From Sediminispirochaeta bajacaliforniensis DSM 16054 (GTDB taxonomy: Bacteria > Spirochaetota > Spirochaetia > DSM-16054 > Sediminispirochaetaceae): 62,372 nt of DNA. A model generated the notes under the pieces. It was not told where the DNA came from, made no database searches, and was given only the letters and a program-made list of their open reading frames with translations. Both the position numbers and the translations under genes were made by a program. Shown piece after piece: positions 17,752 to 27,227 of the stretch. How positions within the stretch are numbered: the stretch's first letter is position 1; each line of letters opens with the position of its first letter. The stretch is taken from positions 1 through 62,372 of the forward strand of contig NZ_KB899429.1 of NCBI RefSeq assembly GCF_000378205.1, written 5' to 3'.

Positions 17752-18549
17752 TTGACGCAGTATTCAAAACTCATCGAAAAAGTTATAGAAGCCGGAGACA
17801 TGGCAGCTGAAAATCAAAAATCAGTGAGGAGAAATTTCAAACCAGATGGTTCGGTTCTTACCGAGACAGATCTTGCGATAGATCAGCTCCTTTCTGATAC
17901 TTTGAAAGAACTCTTCCCCGACGCAAATATCGTCAGTGAAGAGAATCCAAGGGATCTTTTTCCCGACAGAAAATTAACCTTTGCCTTGGATCCCATCGAC
18001 GGTACCGATGCTTACAGCCAGGGGATGCCGGGATGGTGTGTTGCATTAGGAATCCTCAACGAGCAACTGATTCCTGTCGGCGGTATCATATATGCTCCCC
18101 GTTGGGGAACGGATCGGGAACGGGGCGTGCTGCTGACAGCCCTTCCCGATCAGGAAGTACGTTACAATGGCTCCCCGCTGAAGATGGACGCCGATGCAAA
18201 AAGGCAGAAGCAGTGTTTACAAATGATGATATCCAGTAAGCTTCACCGAACCTTTGATTTATCGCTCTACCCAGGGAAATTGCGTAGTATCGGTAGTTCC
18301 ATACTGCACCTCACAGCACTTCTCCTTCATCCGGGAGTAACGGAAGTGCTGCTTGCTCCTTGCTTCATATGGGATATTGCTGCAGCACATGCAATTATCG
18401 AGAGGAAAGGATTTCAGGTATCATATCTGAATGGGAAAGCAATTGATTATTCAGTTTTGATTCATCGAAAAAAAGCCGCCGGGCATATTGTTGCGGGAAC
18501 TAACGATTCGATTTCTGCGTTACGTTCCTATTTCACAGAAAAACAGTAA
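17752..18549 (+). CDS. Inositol monophosphatase family protein
   Basis: A 265-residue Mg-dependent phosphatase of the IMPase/FBPase fold. The metal-binding Glu is in VSEENP, motif A is LDPIDGTDAYSQG, and motif B is CFIWDIAAAHAIIE. Substrates of the family include inositol phosphates, 3'-phosphoadenosine 5'-phosphate and sugar bisphosphates; which one applies here is unknown. The start is taken as TTG at 17752 because gaaggag lies about 12 bases before it and there is no ATG between the IS remnant and the conserved region. It forms an operon with the acyl ligase 32 bp downstream. Confidence 0.8.
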   Translation: MTQYSKLIEKVIEAGDMAAENQKSVRRNFKPDGSVLTETDLAIDQLLSDTLKELFPDANIVSEENPRDLFPDRKLTFALDPIDGTDAYSQGMPGWCVALGILNEQLIPVGGIIYAPRWGTDRERGVLLTALPDQEVRYNGSPLKMDADAKRQKQCLQMMISSKLHRTFDLSLYPGKLRSIGSSILHLTALLLHPGVTEVLLAPCFIWDIAAAHAIIERKGFQVSYLNGKAIDYSVLIHRKKAAGHIVAGTNDSISALRSYFTEKQ

Positions 18550-18581
18550 ACGGCGAGAATTGTTATAACGTGGAGACAGGT

Positions 18582-20321
18582 ATGGAAAATTCATGGGATT
18601 ATCTTGATTCATATCGGGGAACACTCATAAAAGGCCAATGGCCGACTATTTGTGAGATATTCACGCTTAATGTGAAGCTCTTTCCGGAACGCATCTGCTT
18701 TACCCGCTTTAGCCCTGAAAGGGAGAGCTTTACCTATAGGGAGGCGGATCTCAAAATCAGATCCATAGCTGCATTTTTTCGGGAAAGCGGAATAGAGCCA
18801 GGGCAGAGGGTGGTAATTTCAGGGAAAAACAGCCCGGAATGGGCAATAAGCTATCTTGCGATCCTTTTTGCAGGTGGGGTCGTGGTACCCATTGATTATC
18901 AGCTGGAAACCGATCGGATTGTTTCACTCAGCCAGTTTGTCGATGCAAAGTTTGTCTGCATTGATGAAGAACGTTTCGAGGACTTTCAGAAGAAGAAACC
19001 GACTGCTGTCTCTCACATGTTCAGCCTCTCCCCCAAAAAGGACCACTATATTTTGAACATGGAATCATCGTCGCCAGTCGCTCCTTCGGAGGTTGGCAGG
19101 AGTGAACACGATATTGCGGCGATTCTGTTTACCAGCGGAACAACAGGAAATGAAAAGGGAGTTATGCTGACTCATGCCAATTTGATGAGTGATGTATTCC
19201 AGGCTTGTCACCCGATGTTCATGACCGCAACCGAAAAAGATGTCTGGTATGCTCTTCTCCCGCTTCATCACAGTTATACCATGACGGCCGTTTTTCTTGA
19301 ATCAATCAAACATGGTTCCGAGTTGGTCTTCGGCAAGCGAATGGTGGTGAAAGAAATGATGAGAGACCTGAAAGAGGGACACATCACCATGTTTATGGCT
19401 ATTCCCCTGCTATACAATAAATTATTAAAGGGAATGATGAAGGAAGTACGTGGAAGGGGGTTACCGACTCATTTAACGGTAGGCCTATTCATGCGTATCA
19501 GCGGAGTGTGTAAGCGTTTTTTAAGAATCAACATTGGGAAAAAGCTTTTTAAGCCTCTTTTACGTGAGGTTGGTCTGGATAGAATTAGAATCTGCATCTG
19601 TGGAGGCGGACCGCTGGCTCCCGAAACGTTCCGTCGCTACAACGAACTGGGACTTGACTTCGTCCAGGGTTATGGACTGACAGAAACATCTCCCATTATT
19701 ACCCTCAACCCGCTTCACCAGTTTAAACTAAAATCTGTGGGCAAGGTCTTTCCGCTGGTCGACATGAGAATTCTTGACCCGGATGAAGATGGTGTGGGCG
19801 AAATTGCGGTAAAAGGCCCGAATATCACATCGGGATACTATCGGGATCCGGAAGCAACCAAGGATCTATTTACAAGTGATGGATTCTTACGAACAGGCGA
19901 TGTAGGGTATCTCGACAAAGAACATTATCTGTTTCTCACCGGTCGTAAAAAATCGCTGATTGTTACCGAGGGCGGGAAAAATGTTTACCCCGAAGAGATT
20001 GAAGATCATTTTCAACTTTTTCAGGAGATCGATCAGATCATGATCAAGGGCTACATCCAGAAAAAAGAAACCCTTGCCGAAGGCATTGAGGCAATCATTT
20101 ATCCGAGTGAAGAGTTTTTTAAGGGCTGGGTACCTGAGGAACGAAAAAAACGGCTGGAAAAAGCAGTCGCAGAGGTTAATAAAGAGCTTCTTCCCTATAA
20201 ACGCATAACAAAGATGACCATCTTGGAAAAAGCGATGGAAACTACCACCACAAAAAAGATCAAGCGAAATCTGGTGCTTCGTCAGCTGGACCAGCTTCTC
20301 GAACGGAGCGGCAGAAAATGA
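18582..20321 (+). CDS. AMP-forming acyl-CoA ligase / long-chain fatty acid ligase
   Basis: A 579-residue adenylate-forming enzyme. The ATP loop is LFTSGTTGNEKG (about residue 180), followed by YALLPLHHSY, the adenine motif GYGLTETSP, the Asp of LRTGDVGYLDKEHYL and the hinge GRKKSLIV. A C-terminal Lys-rich TTTKKIKRN contains the likely catalytic Lys. It activates a carboxylic acid, most likely a fatty acid, as an acyl-AMP and passes it to CoA. The ATG at 18582 has ggaga 6 bases upstream. The stop overlaps the nitroreductase start (ATGA). Confidence 0.88.
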   Translation: MENSWDYLDSYRGTLIKGQWPTICEIFTLNVKLFPERICFTRFSPERESFTYREADLKIRSIAAFFRESGIEPGQRVVISGKNSPEWAISYLAILFAGGVVVPIDYQLETDRIVSLSQFVDAKFVCIDEERFEDFQKKKPTAVSHMFSLSPKKDHYILNMESSSPVAPSEVGRSEHDIAAILFTSGTTGNEKGVMLTHANLMSDVFQACHPMFMTATEKDVWYALLPLHHSYTMTAVFLESIKHGSELVFGKRMVVKEMMRDLKEGHITMFMAIPLLYNKLLKGMMKEVRGRGLPTHLTVGLFMRISGVCKRFLRINIGKKLFKPLLREVGLDRIRICICGGGPLAPETFRRYNELGLDFVQGYGLTETSPIITLNPLHQFKLKSVGKVFPLVDMRILDPDEDGVGEIAVKGPNITSGYYRDPEATKDLFTSDGFLRTGDVGYLDKEHYLFLTGRKKSLIVTEGGKNVYPEEIEDHFQLFQEIDQIMIKGYIQKKETLAEGIEAIIYPSEEFFKGWVPEERKKRLEKAVAEVNKELLPYKRITKMTILEKAMETTTTKKIKRNLVLRQLDQLLERSGRK

Positions 20322-21070
20322 ACGAAGTAATCGATTCCATGATGTCGAGAAAATCGGTACGGGCCTTTCTCGATAAAACCGTAGAAGAGGAAAAGAAGGC
20401 CCTTCTCATCGAGGCTGCCCGACGGGCCCCTACAGCGGGAAATCTTATGCTCTATTCAATCATCGATGTGACCGACCAGGAACTCAAAGAAAAATTGGCG
20501 ATCAGCTGCGACCATCAACCTTTCATTGCAAAGGCCCCAATCGTACTGATATTTCTTGCCGACCCTAATCGCCTTTGGGATCTTTACCGTGCAGGACAGG
20601 TACCGGAAAGCTGTAAAGAGAGTGGAGAAGCATTTATTCAGGAGCCTGCACTTTCCGATCTCATGCTTGCAAGCTGCGATGCCATGGCAGCAGCCCAGAA
20701 TGTCGTTATTGCGGCTCAGTCCCTTGGATTAGGCTCCTGTTACATCGGCGACATCATGGAGCGAATCGAAGAACATCGTGAAATACTTGGTCTTCCCCCT
20801 TCCGTATTTCCCCTTACCATGCTCGTTATCGGCTACCCCACCGAAGCGGCATCACGACGAAAACAGACCGACCGATATCCAATGTGGGCAATGACCTTCG
20901 AGAATCACTACAAAAGCCTCACTCCGGAGGAACTGGCGACAATGACTGGTAAGGAGGATGTAAAAAAGGAAGCCCTGCGCATCTACAAAAAGAAGACCGG
21001 GGCGGATTTCTCTTTCGAAATGCGCAGATCGGTAAAAAAAGGGCTCATGCCTTTTACCGAGACTCCATAA
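20318..21070 (+). CDS. Nitroreductase family FMN protein
   Basis: A 250-residue NADH/FMN oxidoreductase of the nitroreductase family. It has the N-terminal SRKSVRAFLDKTV motif, the FMN-contact segment AARRAPTAGNLMLYS, and AAQSLGLGSCYIGDI. The C-terminal 55 residues (from TGKEDVKKEALRIYKK) extend past the core, with many basic residues. Natural substrates in the family range widely, so no specific role is assigned. It overlaps the ligase stop by 4 bp and converges with the YhhQ gene, overlapping it by 17 bp at the 3' end. Confidence 0.85.
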   Translation: MNEVIDSMMSRKSVRAFLDKTVEEEKKALLIEAARRAPTAGNLMLYSIIDVTDQELKEKLAISCDHQPFIAKAPIVLIFLADPNRLWDLYRAGQVPESCKESGEAFIQEPALSDLMLASCDAMAAAQNVVIAAQSLGLGSCYIGDIMERIEEHREILGLPPSVFPLTMLVIGYPTEAASRRKQTDRYPMWAMTFENHYKSLTPEELATMTGKEDVKKEALRIYKKKTGADFSFEMRRSVKKGLMPFTETP

Positions 21071-21746
21071 GCTCCGCTCGCTCCCGCCAGCTACTGGCAA
21101 GATAGATAAACGGTGTATCGCAGACCGCAACGATCCATTTGAGGATGTAGGTAGAGATGGTAATCTCGACCAAAACATGAGTGGGGAAGGTACCGAAGAA
21201 GGCAATCATGGTAAAGATCACCGAATCAATGAGCTGGCTGATCATGGTGCTGATGTTATTTCGAAGCCAAATAAAACGCCTTGCAGGCAGTTTCTCTTTC
21301 CACATGTTATACGACCAGACATCATGCAGCTGGCTTACTCCGTAAGCGATAAGACTGGCAAGAACGATTCTCGGCATGGGAGAAAAAAGTGTGACAAGAC
21401 TCTCTTGAGCAAAATCATCTGCGCCGGGACGAAACCAAAGAGCCATATTCATGAGAACCATCATGGCGATAAGAGAAAAAAAGCCGATTCCGACGGCCTT
21501 GCGGGCATCCTTTTTCCCATGGTTTTCATTGAGAATATCCGTTACCAGAAAGCTTCCCGCATAAACAATGTTTCCAAGAGTAGCAGTCAGGCCGAAAAGA
21601 TCGATAGTCTTCGTAACCTGAATATTGGCGACAATCGAAGCGATCGGTATCCAGATAAAAAGTCCGATTTTGCCCCAGAACCGATATGCCAGGATGATCG
21701 CCCCAAAATTAAAAAGAAGCATCAGAGCCCAAAAAAGTTCATTCAT
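21054..21746 (-). CDS. Queuosine precursor transporter (YhhQ/DUF165)
   Basis: A 230-residue protein with about six membrane helices. Recognised by the conserved NIVYAGSFLVTDILNENHGKK and by SQLHDVWSYNMWKEK...FIWLRNNISTMISQLIDSVIF. The YhhQ family takes up queuine precursors such as preQ0 and preQ1 for tRNA modification. Two ATG codons are adjacent; the second (21746) is favoured since gggag lies 6 bases before it. The preceding gene's TGA at 21739 overlaps the start, suggesting coupling. Confidence 0.88.
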   Translation of the reverse strand: MNELFWALMLLFNFGAIILAYRFWGKIGLFIWIPIASIVANIQVTKTIDLFGLTATLGNIVYAGSFLVTDILNENHGKKDARKAVGIGFFSLIAMMVLMNMALWFRPGADDFAQESLVTLFSPMPRIVLASLIAYGVSQLHDVWSYNMWKEKLPARRFIWLRNNISTMISQLIDSVIFTMIAFFGTFPTHVLVEITISTYILKWIVAVCDTPFIYLASSWRERAELMESR

Positions 21747-22617
21747 CATCAACTCCCATACTATGTAAACGGGCCTCAAGCTTCAGCAACCTGGCCCGTA
21801 TTTGTTCCATCTTTTGCTCCAGGCGAAGCTTCTCCTTTTGAAGCCGCTCAACGGCAAATGAAGCATTATTGTTATCGCTTCCCTCTTCGGTATTTGCCTC
21901 ACGGCGAAAAGGCGGGCGAAAATCCGATTCAACGGCCTTTGGGGATCTATCCCCCGAAACAACGGCCGCCTCGGCTTCCCGACGATGCTCTTTCGGAATT
22001 TTCAACAAACTCTTCATGGCATCAAAGCCGATTTTTGGGGAAAGGCCTTCATGATGAGCTCGTAACATCCGCTTTGCATCAGCCAAATCAGCCCCTACGG
22101 CGTCCTCAAGCCATTCTTCAAGATTGTAGCCCTTCTGCGCACACAAGCGTTCGGCTTCGGCATATTGTGCCCCCAACTCTAAAGCGATGCCACCATACTG
22201 CGGCAACAATGTACCGCGGATACGGTCCGCCACGGCACTGAGTTCCGGGTCCACATCCCATGGGGCCCCGGCAACCCCGGCATCCGTCCCGGCAGCCTTG
22301 GATAAAAGCCTGTGATAGCAAGCACTAAATCTACTACCGTGATGTCGGGCAACCTCTTCTCGGGGTTCGGCAAGAGGAACGGGATCCTGGGCTGTCCCAT
22401 ATATCAGCAGGTGATGGGTATATTGGTGAATCGCCATTCGCAAAAGAAACGAAGGCTCCTGCATCGAAGCGTTTCGGTTGTGAAGAATGATGGTACGATC
22501 AAAGGGCTTGTAGAGACCATCGACTTTTTCACTGCTTTTCCCGCTCTGCACTACGGTAACTTCCGTGGCAGGAGCTTCCAGGGAGACAAGGAAATCGACT
22601 ATAGCTTGGTTATCCAT
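21739..22617 (-). CDS. Unknown protein with HxxxH segment and C-terminal coiled coil
   Basis: A 292-residue soluble protein that I do not recognise. Near residue 60 the segment MAIHQYTHHLLIYG resembles a metal-binding helix of zinc peptidases, and a Glu-containing stretch (PREEVARHHGSRFSACYHRLL) follows, typical of SprT-like layouts. The middle is Ala-rich helical sequence. The last ~45 residues (VERLQKEKLRLEQKMEQIRA) form a probable coiled coil. It starts 3 bp after the lipoprotein stop and overlaps the transporter start, so the three minus-strand genes are one operon. A metal-dependent activity is only a suggestion. Confidence 0.65.
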   Translation of the reverse strand: MDNQAIVDFLVSLEAPATEVTVVQSGKSSEKVDGLYKPFDRTIILHNRNASMQEPSFLLRMAIHQYTHHLLIYGTAQDPVPLAEPREEVARHHGSRFSACYHRLLSKAAGTDAGVAGAPWDVDPELSAVADRIRGTLLPQYGGIALELGAQYAEAERLCAQKGYNLEEWLEDAVGADLADAKRMLRAHHEGLSPKIGFDAMKSLLKIPKEHRREAEAAVVSGDRSPKAVESDFRPPFRREANTEEGSDNNNASFAVERLQKEKLRLEQKMEQIRARLLKLEARLHSMGVDDE

Positions 22618-22620
22618 TAC

Positions 22621-23499
22621 TCACTCATGGCTCACAGGATATATAGCAAGAGAATAGTAGTTGTTTTCATCCAAAGAACGCCACCGGGCAATAATGTATG
22701 CACCTTTCAACTCGATATCGGAGACCTCGAGGTTGACACTCCGGTGGGCAGTGGAACCTTTGCTGTCTTCATAATTTTCCTGTTTTTCTTTTACATCAAT
22801 CGCCATCTGCCGTGCGATCCCGGCCATGGCCATTCTATCCGCCTGATAGATCGACTCAGCCACATAACGGTAGCGTCCCACAGCCCCCAAACCGGTAATG
22901 TAACCGGGAATTTCAGGTACAGCCGTTACCCAGACAGGAAGTCCATTGTGAAGACCACTTTTTACCGATACCCCTTTCAAAGAAAAACCGGAAAACTCAA
23001 ATACAACGTAACTTGCCTCCCGGTCCCGAACGTAAGCAACAGGATCAAGCGAATCTCGGAAAGATGCTGCAGCATCGACATCAAAACTTACATCAACATC
23101 CTCAAGGTGACCGAAGTCTCTCCCCTGGGTCAAGGTCGCAAACTTCGCTACGACTCGAGTCGAAACAAACCGTGAAACCTGGACGGCAGCCATATCCAGA
23201 CACCGATCGTATTCGGCCTCACGATCGGCCATTCGCGGCACCGTTGCAAAAAAACGAGGTTTGCCGTCAACGGGAGAGGTATTCCAAAGCTGAGCATAGC
23301 GTAAGTCGGAGAAATCGATAACATCATCAATAATAATAGGTCTCAACCGGCCCGACTCATCATAACGATCATCTATTATCGTCTCCAGGGCCTTTGGCGA
23401 AACATTCTCGCCGTCGGACAAACACCCCGAAAAGAATAAAAGAAGAACAGCAGGAATCAAGAGAAAACATCGCTTTCGGTATCGCTTGTCCAGCATCAT
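22621..23499 (-). CDS. Lipoprotein, LPP20-like
   Basis: A 292-residue exported protein. The N-terminus is basic, then a hydrophobic stretch ends in the lipobox LLFFSGCLSDG, with the lipidated Cys at residue 26. The central part (AVQVSRFVSTRVVAKF...VAESIYQADRMAMAGIARQMAIDVKEK) resembles LPP20/FlgP-like lipoproteins, whose function is mostly unknown; FlgP of that family is a flagellar outer-membrane component. It is the first gene of a three-gene operon and divergent from the next lipoprotein gene. There is a ggag about 12 bases before the first ATG. Confidence 0.72.
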   Translation of the reverse strand: MMLDKRYRKRCFLLIPAVLLLFFSGCLSDGENVSPKALETIIDDRYDESGRLRPIIIDDVIDFSDLRYAQLWNTSPVDGKPRFFATVPRMADREAEYDRCLDMAAVQVSRFVSTRVVAKFATLTQGRDFGHLEDVDVSFDVDAAASFRDSLDPVAYVRDREASYVVFEFSGFSLKGVSVKSGLHNGLPVWVTAVPEIPGYITGLGAVGRYRYVAESIYQADRMAMAGIARQMAIDVKEKQENYEDSKGSTAHRSVNLEVSDIELKGAYIIARWRSLDENNYYSLAIYPVSHE

Positions 23500-23635
23500 A
23501 GCACACTACTCCTTATCAATTACTATACCGGAAAACCATTCCAAGGCAAGGCCCTCTCTTTCTTTTTGTGCAAAGAAAAAAGTAACAGGGTGAGCTATAC
23601 TTTGATCGACACGTCATAGCAGGAGGAGATCTCGA

Positions 23636-24469
23636 ATGCATAATCAAAGGAGCGGAATATTCAAACTACTGGTCGTATTTGTTGTGATTGCCTTTGCGTT
23701 ATCAAGTTGTACTGCAATAAGTAACACAGTTTCCAAGGCCAAAAGTTCGATAAACCGACAGGCAGAGAATGCCATACTATCAGCGACCGGCATAACCGGA
23801 TTGCAGGATTCGATGCTGGCAATGGTGGTCTATACACATGCCTTTTTTGCCGGCGGTTTTATGTACGGTTATGAAAACTTCAACGAAGGCGAAGGAGTAG
23901 AATGGAGGATACAAGTCTCCACAGATGATGAAGAAAGCCATTTAACCGTGGAACGGGCCCTACTCAAACGTAATGAAGACGGAAGTGGTTGGTGGCAGCT
24001 CCGTTATTCCGACGATGAATCCGACCTTCTCTCCGAAGCTCTGATCGGCAAGGATTATGAGCTACGTGCCTTCAGATATCGCGACCAGGAAAGCGGCCAA
24101 ATCAGAGAGTGGATACCCGAGCAGAACGATACCAACGATCAAGAAGATGCGGAAGAAGAGGAAATCCCCGAGTATTATCAAGGCTCATGGGAATCGCATG
24201 TGGTGGGGACCTCTGTGATACAGGTTCCGGCAGGCACCTTTAACGCACAAGAGGTCCTTCTGGAAGAAAAAATCGAAAGCCATTACACCGATGAAGCCGG
24301 AAACGATCAAACAAAAACAGGGATACTTCGGTATCAATGGTGGATTAGCGACAAGGTTCCGGGGAAGCTTATAAAATACCGATGGGAAGACAGCTCCGAG
24401 GGATCTGTGTTTACAGGAGAACTCATTTCTAACAAAACAGGTTATAAGACCCGACTTTCATCTTTTTGA
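23636..24469 (+). CDS. Lipoprotein of unknown function
   Basis: A 277-residue protein. The signal peptide ends in VIAFALSSCTAIS, a good lipobox. A Ser/Lys-rich helix follows (SNTVSKAKSSINRQ), then a beta-rich domain with a highly acidic insertion of about 25 residues (QNDTNDQEDAEEEE). The C-terminal part (STDDEESHLT..., VIQVPAGTFNAQEV, YQWWISDKVPGKLIKYRW) resembles the fold of periplasmic DUF3108-like proteins, a weak resemblance by pattern only. A strong aggaggag ribosome site precedes the ATG. It stands alone. Confidence 0.7.
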   Translation: MHNQRSGIFKLLVVFVVIAFALSSCTAISNTVSKAKSSINRQAENAILSATGITGLQDSMLAMVVYTHAFFAGGFMYGYENFNEGEGVEWRIQVSTDDEESHLTVERALLKRNEDGSGWWQLRYSDDESDLLSEALIGKDYELRAFRYRDQESGQIREWIPEQNDTNDQEDAEEEEIPEYYQGSWESHVVGTSVIQVPAGTFNAQEVLLEEKIESHYTDEAGNDQTKTGILRYQWWISDKVPGKLIKYRWEDSSEGSVFTGELISNKTGYKTRLSSF

Positions 24470-24596
24470 GACACAGGCATCCGGCTGCATCGTTGTTGCA
24501 GCGGGTGTTGGCGGGATTTCCTGAAATTTCCTAAAAGGCAGCCATTCATGCAATTCGCCAAAGCAGCCTTTGTTATGGCGTTATCTTGGGAAGCTA

Positions 24597-24741
24597 GTGT
24601 TCTGAATATTGGTGATATATGGCGGGTAAATCCTTTCTCCTTTGTACATTGTAAGCTCTATTGTGAAAATAGCGGGCTAACAGCAAAAAACAAAGGAATT
24701 CACCATCACAATAACCGACACATCACCAGGATTCCGGACAC
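24597..24741 (-). mobile_element. Miniature IS-related element 2 (MITE, 145 bp, inverted)
   Basis: Left end gtgttctgaatattggtga (24597-24615) and right end tcaccaggattccggacac (24723-24741) are inverted repeats like the IS ends. TA flanks both sides (24595-24596 and 24742-24743). The canonical 'gattccggacac' end is on the right here and the variant 'aatatt' end on the left, so it lies in the opposite orientation to elements 1 and 3. It fills most of the gap between the lipoprotein gene and hisZ. Apart from it, 24470-24827 holds only a bulged hairpin at 24478-24510 without a T run. Confidence 0.75.
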
Positions 24742-24827
24742 TACATACTCTTTTCCTCGCCTGCCATTATTGGTATAGTAGCTTCAAACCGCAAAAGGAA
24801 ACCAGCCATCGGGCGGGAGGAGTATCC

Positions 24828-25916
24828 GTGAGGGACAATCAGGACAGACTATTACAGATTCCGCTGGGAACCGAAAGTTTTTATCTCGAGGAAGCATATC
24901 GCCACCGAGAGATTACCTATAAACTCCATCGGCTTTTTGCTTCCTGGGGATATCTACCTGCAGAAACTCCGGTGTTTGACTTTTTTGATACCTACCGGCA
25001 TCTCCTGAACGAAAACAAGAAACATATCTACCGCCTCATCGATAGAGAGGGCGACCTGCTGATGCTTCGGTCCGACATCACCCTTTTCCTGGCTAAACAG
25101 ATGGGATTGCTGTTGCGACAAGAGGATCTCCCGGCCAGGATTTGTTACAGCGACACCATTCTTCGGCACCAGAACAGGGAAGATATCAGCAGAAATGAGT
25201 TTTTCCAGGTCGGGGCCGAGCTGATCGGAAAAGAAAAGATAGAAGGTGATCTGGAAATTCTGCTCCTGCTGTTGGCAACTTTCGATTCCCTGCATGTGAA
25301 GCCCCTTATCCATATCGGGAGCAGGCGCCTCGTAGATGCTATTTTTACAGATCTCTGTTCGGCAGAACGGGAATCGGCAATTGCGGATGTTCGCAACCGC
25401 AATAGAGCAGACACGGCCGAGCTTTTGAAGAAGTTGTACGGAAAAGAAGCGGGTTCGGCCATTGCCGCGATGCTTCGCTTTATTGGAACACCGGAGGAGC
25501 TTAAAAGCGTAAAATCTCGTTTTACTGCTCATCTTAACGATGCGGCAAGGCAAGCAATGGAAGAGATGGAGGCAATGTTCACGATTCTGGAACGACTTAA
25601 CAAGGTGGAACAACTGCGCATCGATTTCTCCGAGGTTGGAGAGCAGCCATATTACACGGGCATTGTGTTTCAAGCCTATATTGATACTCTGGACGACGCA
25701 ATCGCTTCGGGAGGGCGTTATGATAAGCTGTTGGAGAGCTTCGGCTTTAATGCACCTTCCGCCGGCTTTTCCATCATGTTGAGAAAAATAGAGCCGCTGC
25801 TTGGAGATGACTTTCTCCCCCCCCGTCCGGTCACATCGGACCACTATGGAAGCTTTGAAGAGGCCTTTAAAGCAGCGGAAAAGCGGAGAGCAGCAGGCGA
25901 ATGCATGACACTATAG
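24828..25916 (+). CDS. hisZ: ATP phosphoribosyltransferase regulatory subunit
   Basis: A 362-residue HisRS-like protein without tRNA ligase function; it partners the short HisG to form active ATP phosphoribosyltransferase, the first histidine step. It has class II synthetase-like segments: PAETPVFDFFDTY, MLRSDITLFLAKQ, ICYSDTILRHQNR.. and SGGRYDKLLESFG near residue 300. Its length and missing anticodon domain separate it from HisRS. The start is GTG with gggaggag just before it. It is followed 9 bp later by a short hisG, as expected. Confidence 0.9.
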   Translation: MRDNQDRLLQIPLGTESFYLEEAYRHREITYKLHRLFASWGYLPAETPVFDFFDTYRHLLNENKKHIYRLIDREGDLLMLRSDITLFLAKQMGLLLRQEDLPARICYSDTILRHQNREDISRNEFFQVGAELIGKEKIEGDLEILLLLLATFDSLHVKPLIHIGSRRLVDAIFTDLCSAERESAIADVRNRNRADTAELLKKLYGKEAGSAIAAMLRFIGTPEELKSVKSRFTAHLNDAARQAMEEMEAMFTILERLNKVEQLRIDFSEVGEQPYYTGIVFQAYIDTLDDAIASGGRYDKLLESFGFNAPSAGFSIMLRKIEPLLGDDFLPPRPVTSDHYGSFEEAFKAAEKRRAAGECMTL

Positions 25917-25925
25917 GAGAAAGCG

Positions 25926-26567
25926 ATGAATGAGAAATCACAGGAAGCCCCTTTGAGCCTTGCTTTGCCAAAGGGACGGCTGCTGGATGAAATACAAGAG
26001 CGATTTGCAGAAAGGGGAATGGCCTTTTCCTTTGAAAAACGAAAACTTGTGGCCCGCGACGAAAGCGGAACGCTTGAGATCTTTCTGGTAAAAAACAGCG
26101 ATCTTCCCACATATGTGAACCATGGTATCGCAGGTCTCGGCATCTGCGGTTCCGATGTTCTGTATGAATCCGAATATCGTTTTTTTCGCCTCAAGACCTT
26201 TGATTTCGGCGGTACATCGATGTGCATTGCAGGCAGGCGGGACGAGCCCTTTTCACTGGATAAGCGAGGAGTCGCCGTTGCAACCAAATTTATCAATTTT
26301 ACAAGGGATTACTTTCATCAAAGGGGGATTCCCGTTCAGATTATCAAGCTAAACGGTTCGGTGGAGCTTGCTCCGGTTTTAGGCTTGGCACCCTACATTG
26401 TCGATCTTGTTGAAACGGGAAACACGCTCAAGGCCAACCATCTTGAAGTGAAGAAGAAGCTGGAGGATATTCATGTTCACCTGATTGCGAACCCCTCCTA
26501 CTATAAGCTCCACCACCGAAAAATCGATCATTTCATACAGATGATTGAGGAGGACAACCATGAGTGA
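25926..26567 (+). CDS. hisG: ATP phosphoribosyltransferase, short form
   Basis: A 213-residue catalytic subunit that joins ATP and PRPP. The short form lacks the C-terminal regulatory ACT-like domain and needs HisZ, which is encoded just upstream. Recognised by LALPKGRLLDE at the N-terminus, the VNHGIAGLGICGSDVLYE segment, VATKFINFTRDYF, and LAPYIVDLVETGNTLKANHLE (the PRPP-binding Glu-Thr-Gly-x-Thr loop). Its end overlaps the hisB start by 8 bp. Confidence 0.93.
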   Translation: MNEKSQEAPLSLALPKGRLLDEIQERFAERGMAFSFEKRKLVARDESGTLEIFLVKNSDLPTYVNHGIAGLGICGSDVLYESEYRFFRLKTFDFGGTSMCIAGRRDEPFSLDKRGVAVATKFINFTRDYFHQRGIPVQIIKLNGSVELAPVLGLAPYIVDLVETGNTLKANHLEVKKKLEDIHVHLIANPSYYKLHHRKIDHFIQMIEEDNHE

Positions 26568-27150
26568 AACCATTCGCATCGAAAGAAATACAAAGGAAAC
26601 CGAAATCTGTGTCAGTTTCGAGGGGCCGGAATCTCTACCGGGAACAATTTCAACGGAAGTTCCCTTCTTCGACCACCTCCTTACCTCTATGGCGTTCCAT
26701 GGGGAACTGGGCTTTACGATTTCCGCCCGGGGTGATATCGAAGTGGATCCGCATCATCTTGTCGAAGATACAGGGCTCGTACTGGGGGATGCCGTCAGAA
26801 GCTATGTTCTGAAGAAGAATGCGATCGAACGCTTCGGACATGCGGTTATCCCCATGGATGATGCATTGGTTGAGGTAACCATTGATGCGGGAGGGCGTCC
26901 CTACTTTTATATGAATGCCCTTTTCCCCCAAAGCATGTGTGGAAATTTCGACACTGCGCTTCTGAAAGAATTCTTCCGTGCCTTTGCCGTTCGCGGAGGT
27001 TTAAACCTCCATATAGATGCACGCTACGGCGAAAATAGTCATCATATTGCAGAAGCTGCCTTTAAGGCCCTGGGAAAAGCACTGGGAAACGCCCTAAAAA
27101 AGAAGGCAAAAGGTATAACCCCCTCGACGAAAGGAACGATTAGCGTTTGA
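26560..27150 (+). CDS. hisB: Imidazoleglycerol-phosphate dehydratase
   Basis: A 196-residue Mn-dependent dehydratase for the histidine pathway, monofunctional (no phosphatase domain). The metal ligands are in the conserved FFDHLLTSMAFHG, DPHHLVEDTGLVLG and GENSHHIAEAAFKA segments. The ATG at 26560 has gaggagg about 7 bases upstream. No other his gene follows; the remaining pathway genes must be elsewhere. Confidence 0.95.
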   Translation: MSETIRIERNTKETEICVSFEGPESLPGTISTEVPFFDHLLTSMAFHGELGFTISARGDIEVDPHHLVEDTGLVLGDAVRSYVLKKNAIERFGHAVIPMDDALVEVTIDAGGRPYFYMNALFPQSMCGNFDTALLKEFFRAFAVRGGLNLHIDARYGENSHHIAEAAFKALGKALGNALKKKAKGITPSTKGTISV

Positions 27151-27165
27151 TAGGGGCTTAAGACC

Positions 27166-27194
27166 TTGCTTTTCTTCTATTTTTTCCCTATAGT
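27166..27194 (+). promoter_or_regulatory. Candidate sigma-70 promoter for the TPR operon
   Basis: ttgctt (27166-27171), a 17-base spacer and tatagt (27189-27194). Transcription would start near 27201, about 27 bases before the ATG at 27228. It lies 15 bp after the hisB stop. Confidence 0.5.
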
Positions 27195-27227
27195 TACAAG
27201 AAAACTTGGCCTTATGGTTAGTGTGGA

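Noticed and set aside
24478-24510. Terminator after the lipoprotein at 24469
   Set aside because: An 11-bp bulged hairpin exists, but no T run follows.
24548-24778. Small coding frame across miniature element 2
   Set aside because: It spans the MITE and has no ribosome site or recognisable product.
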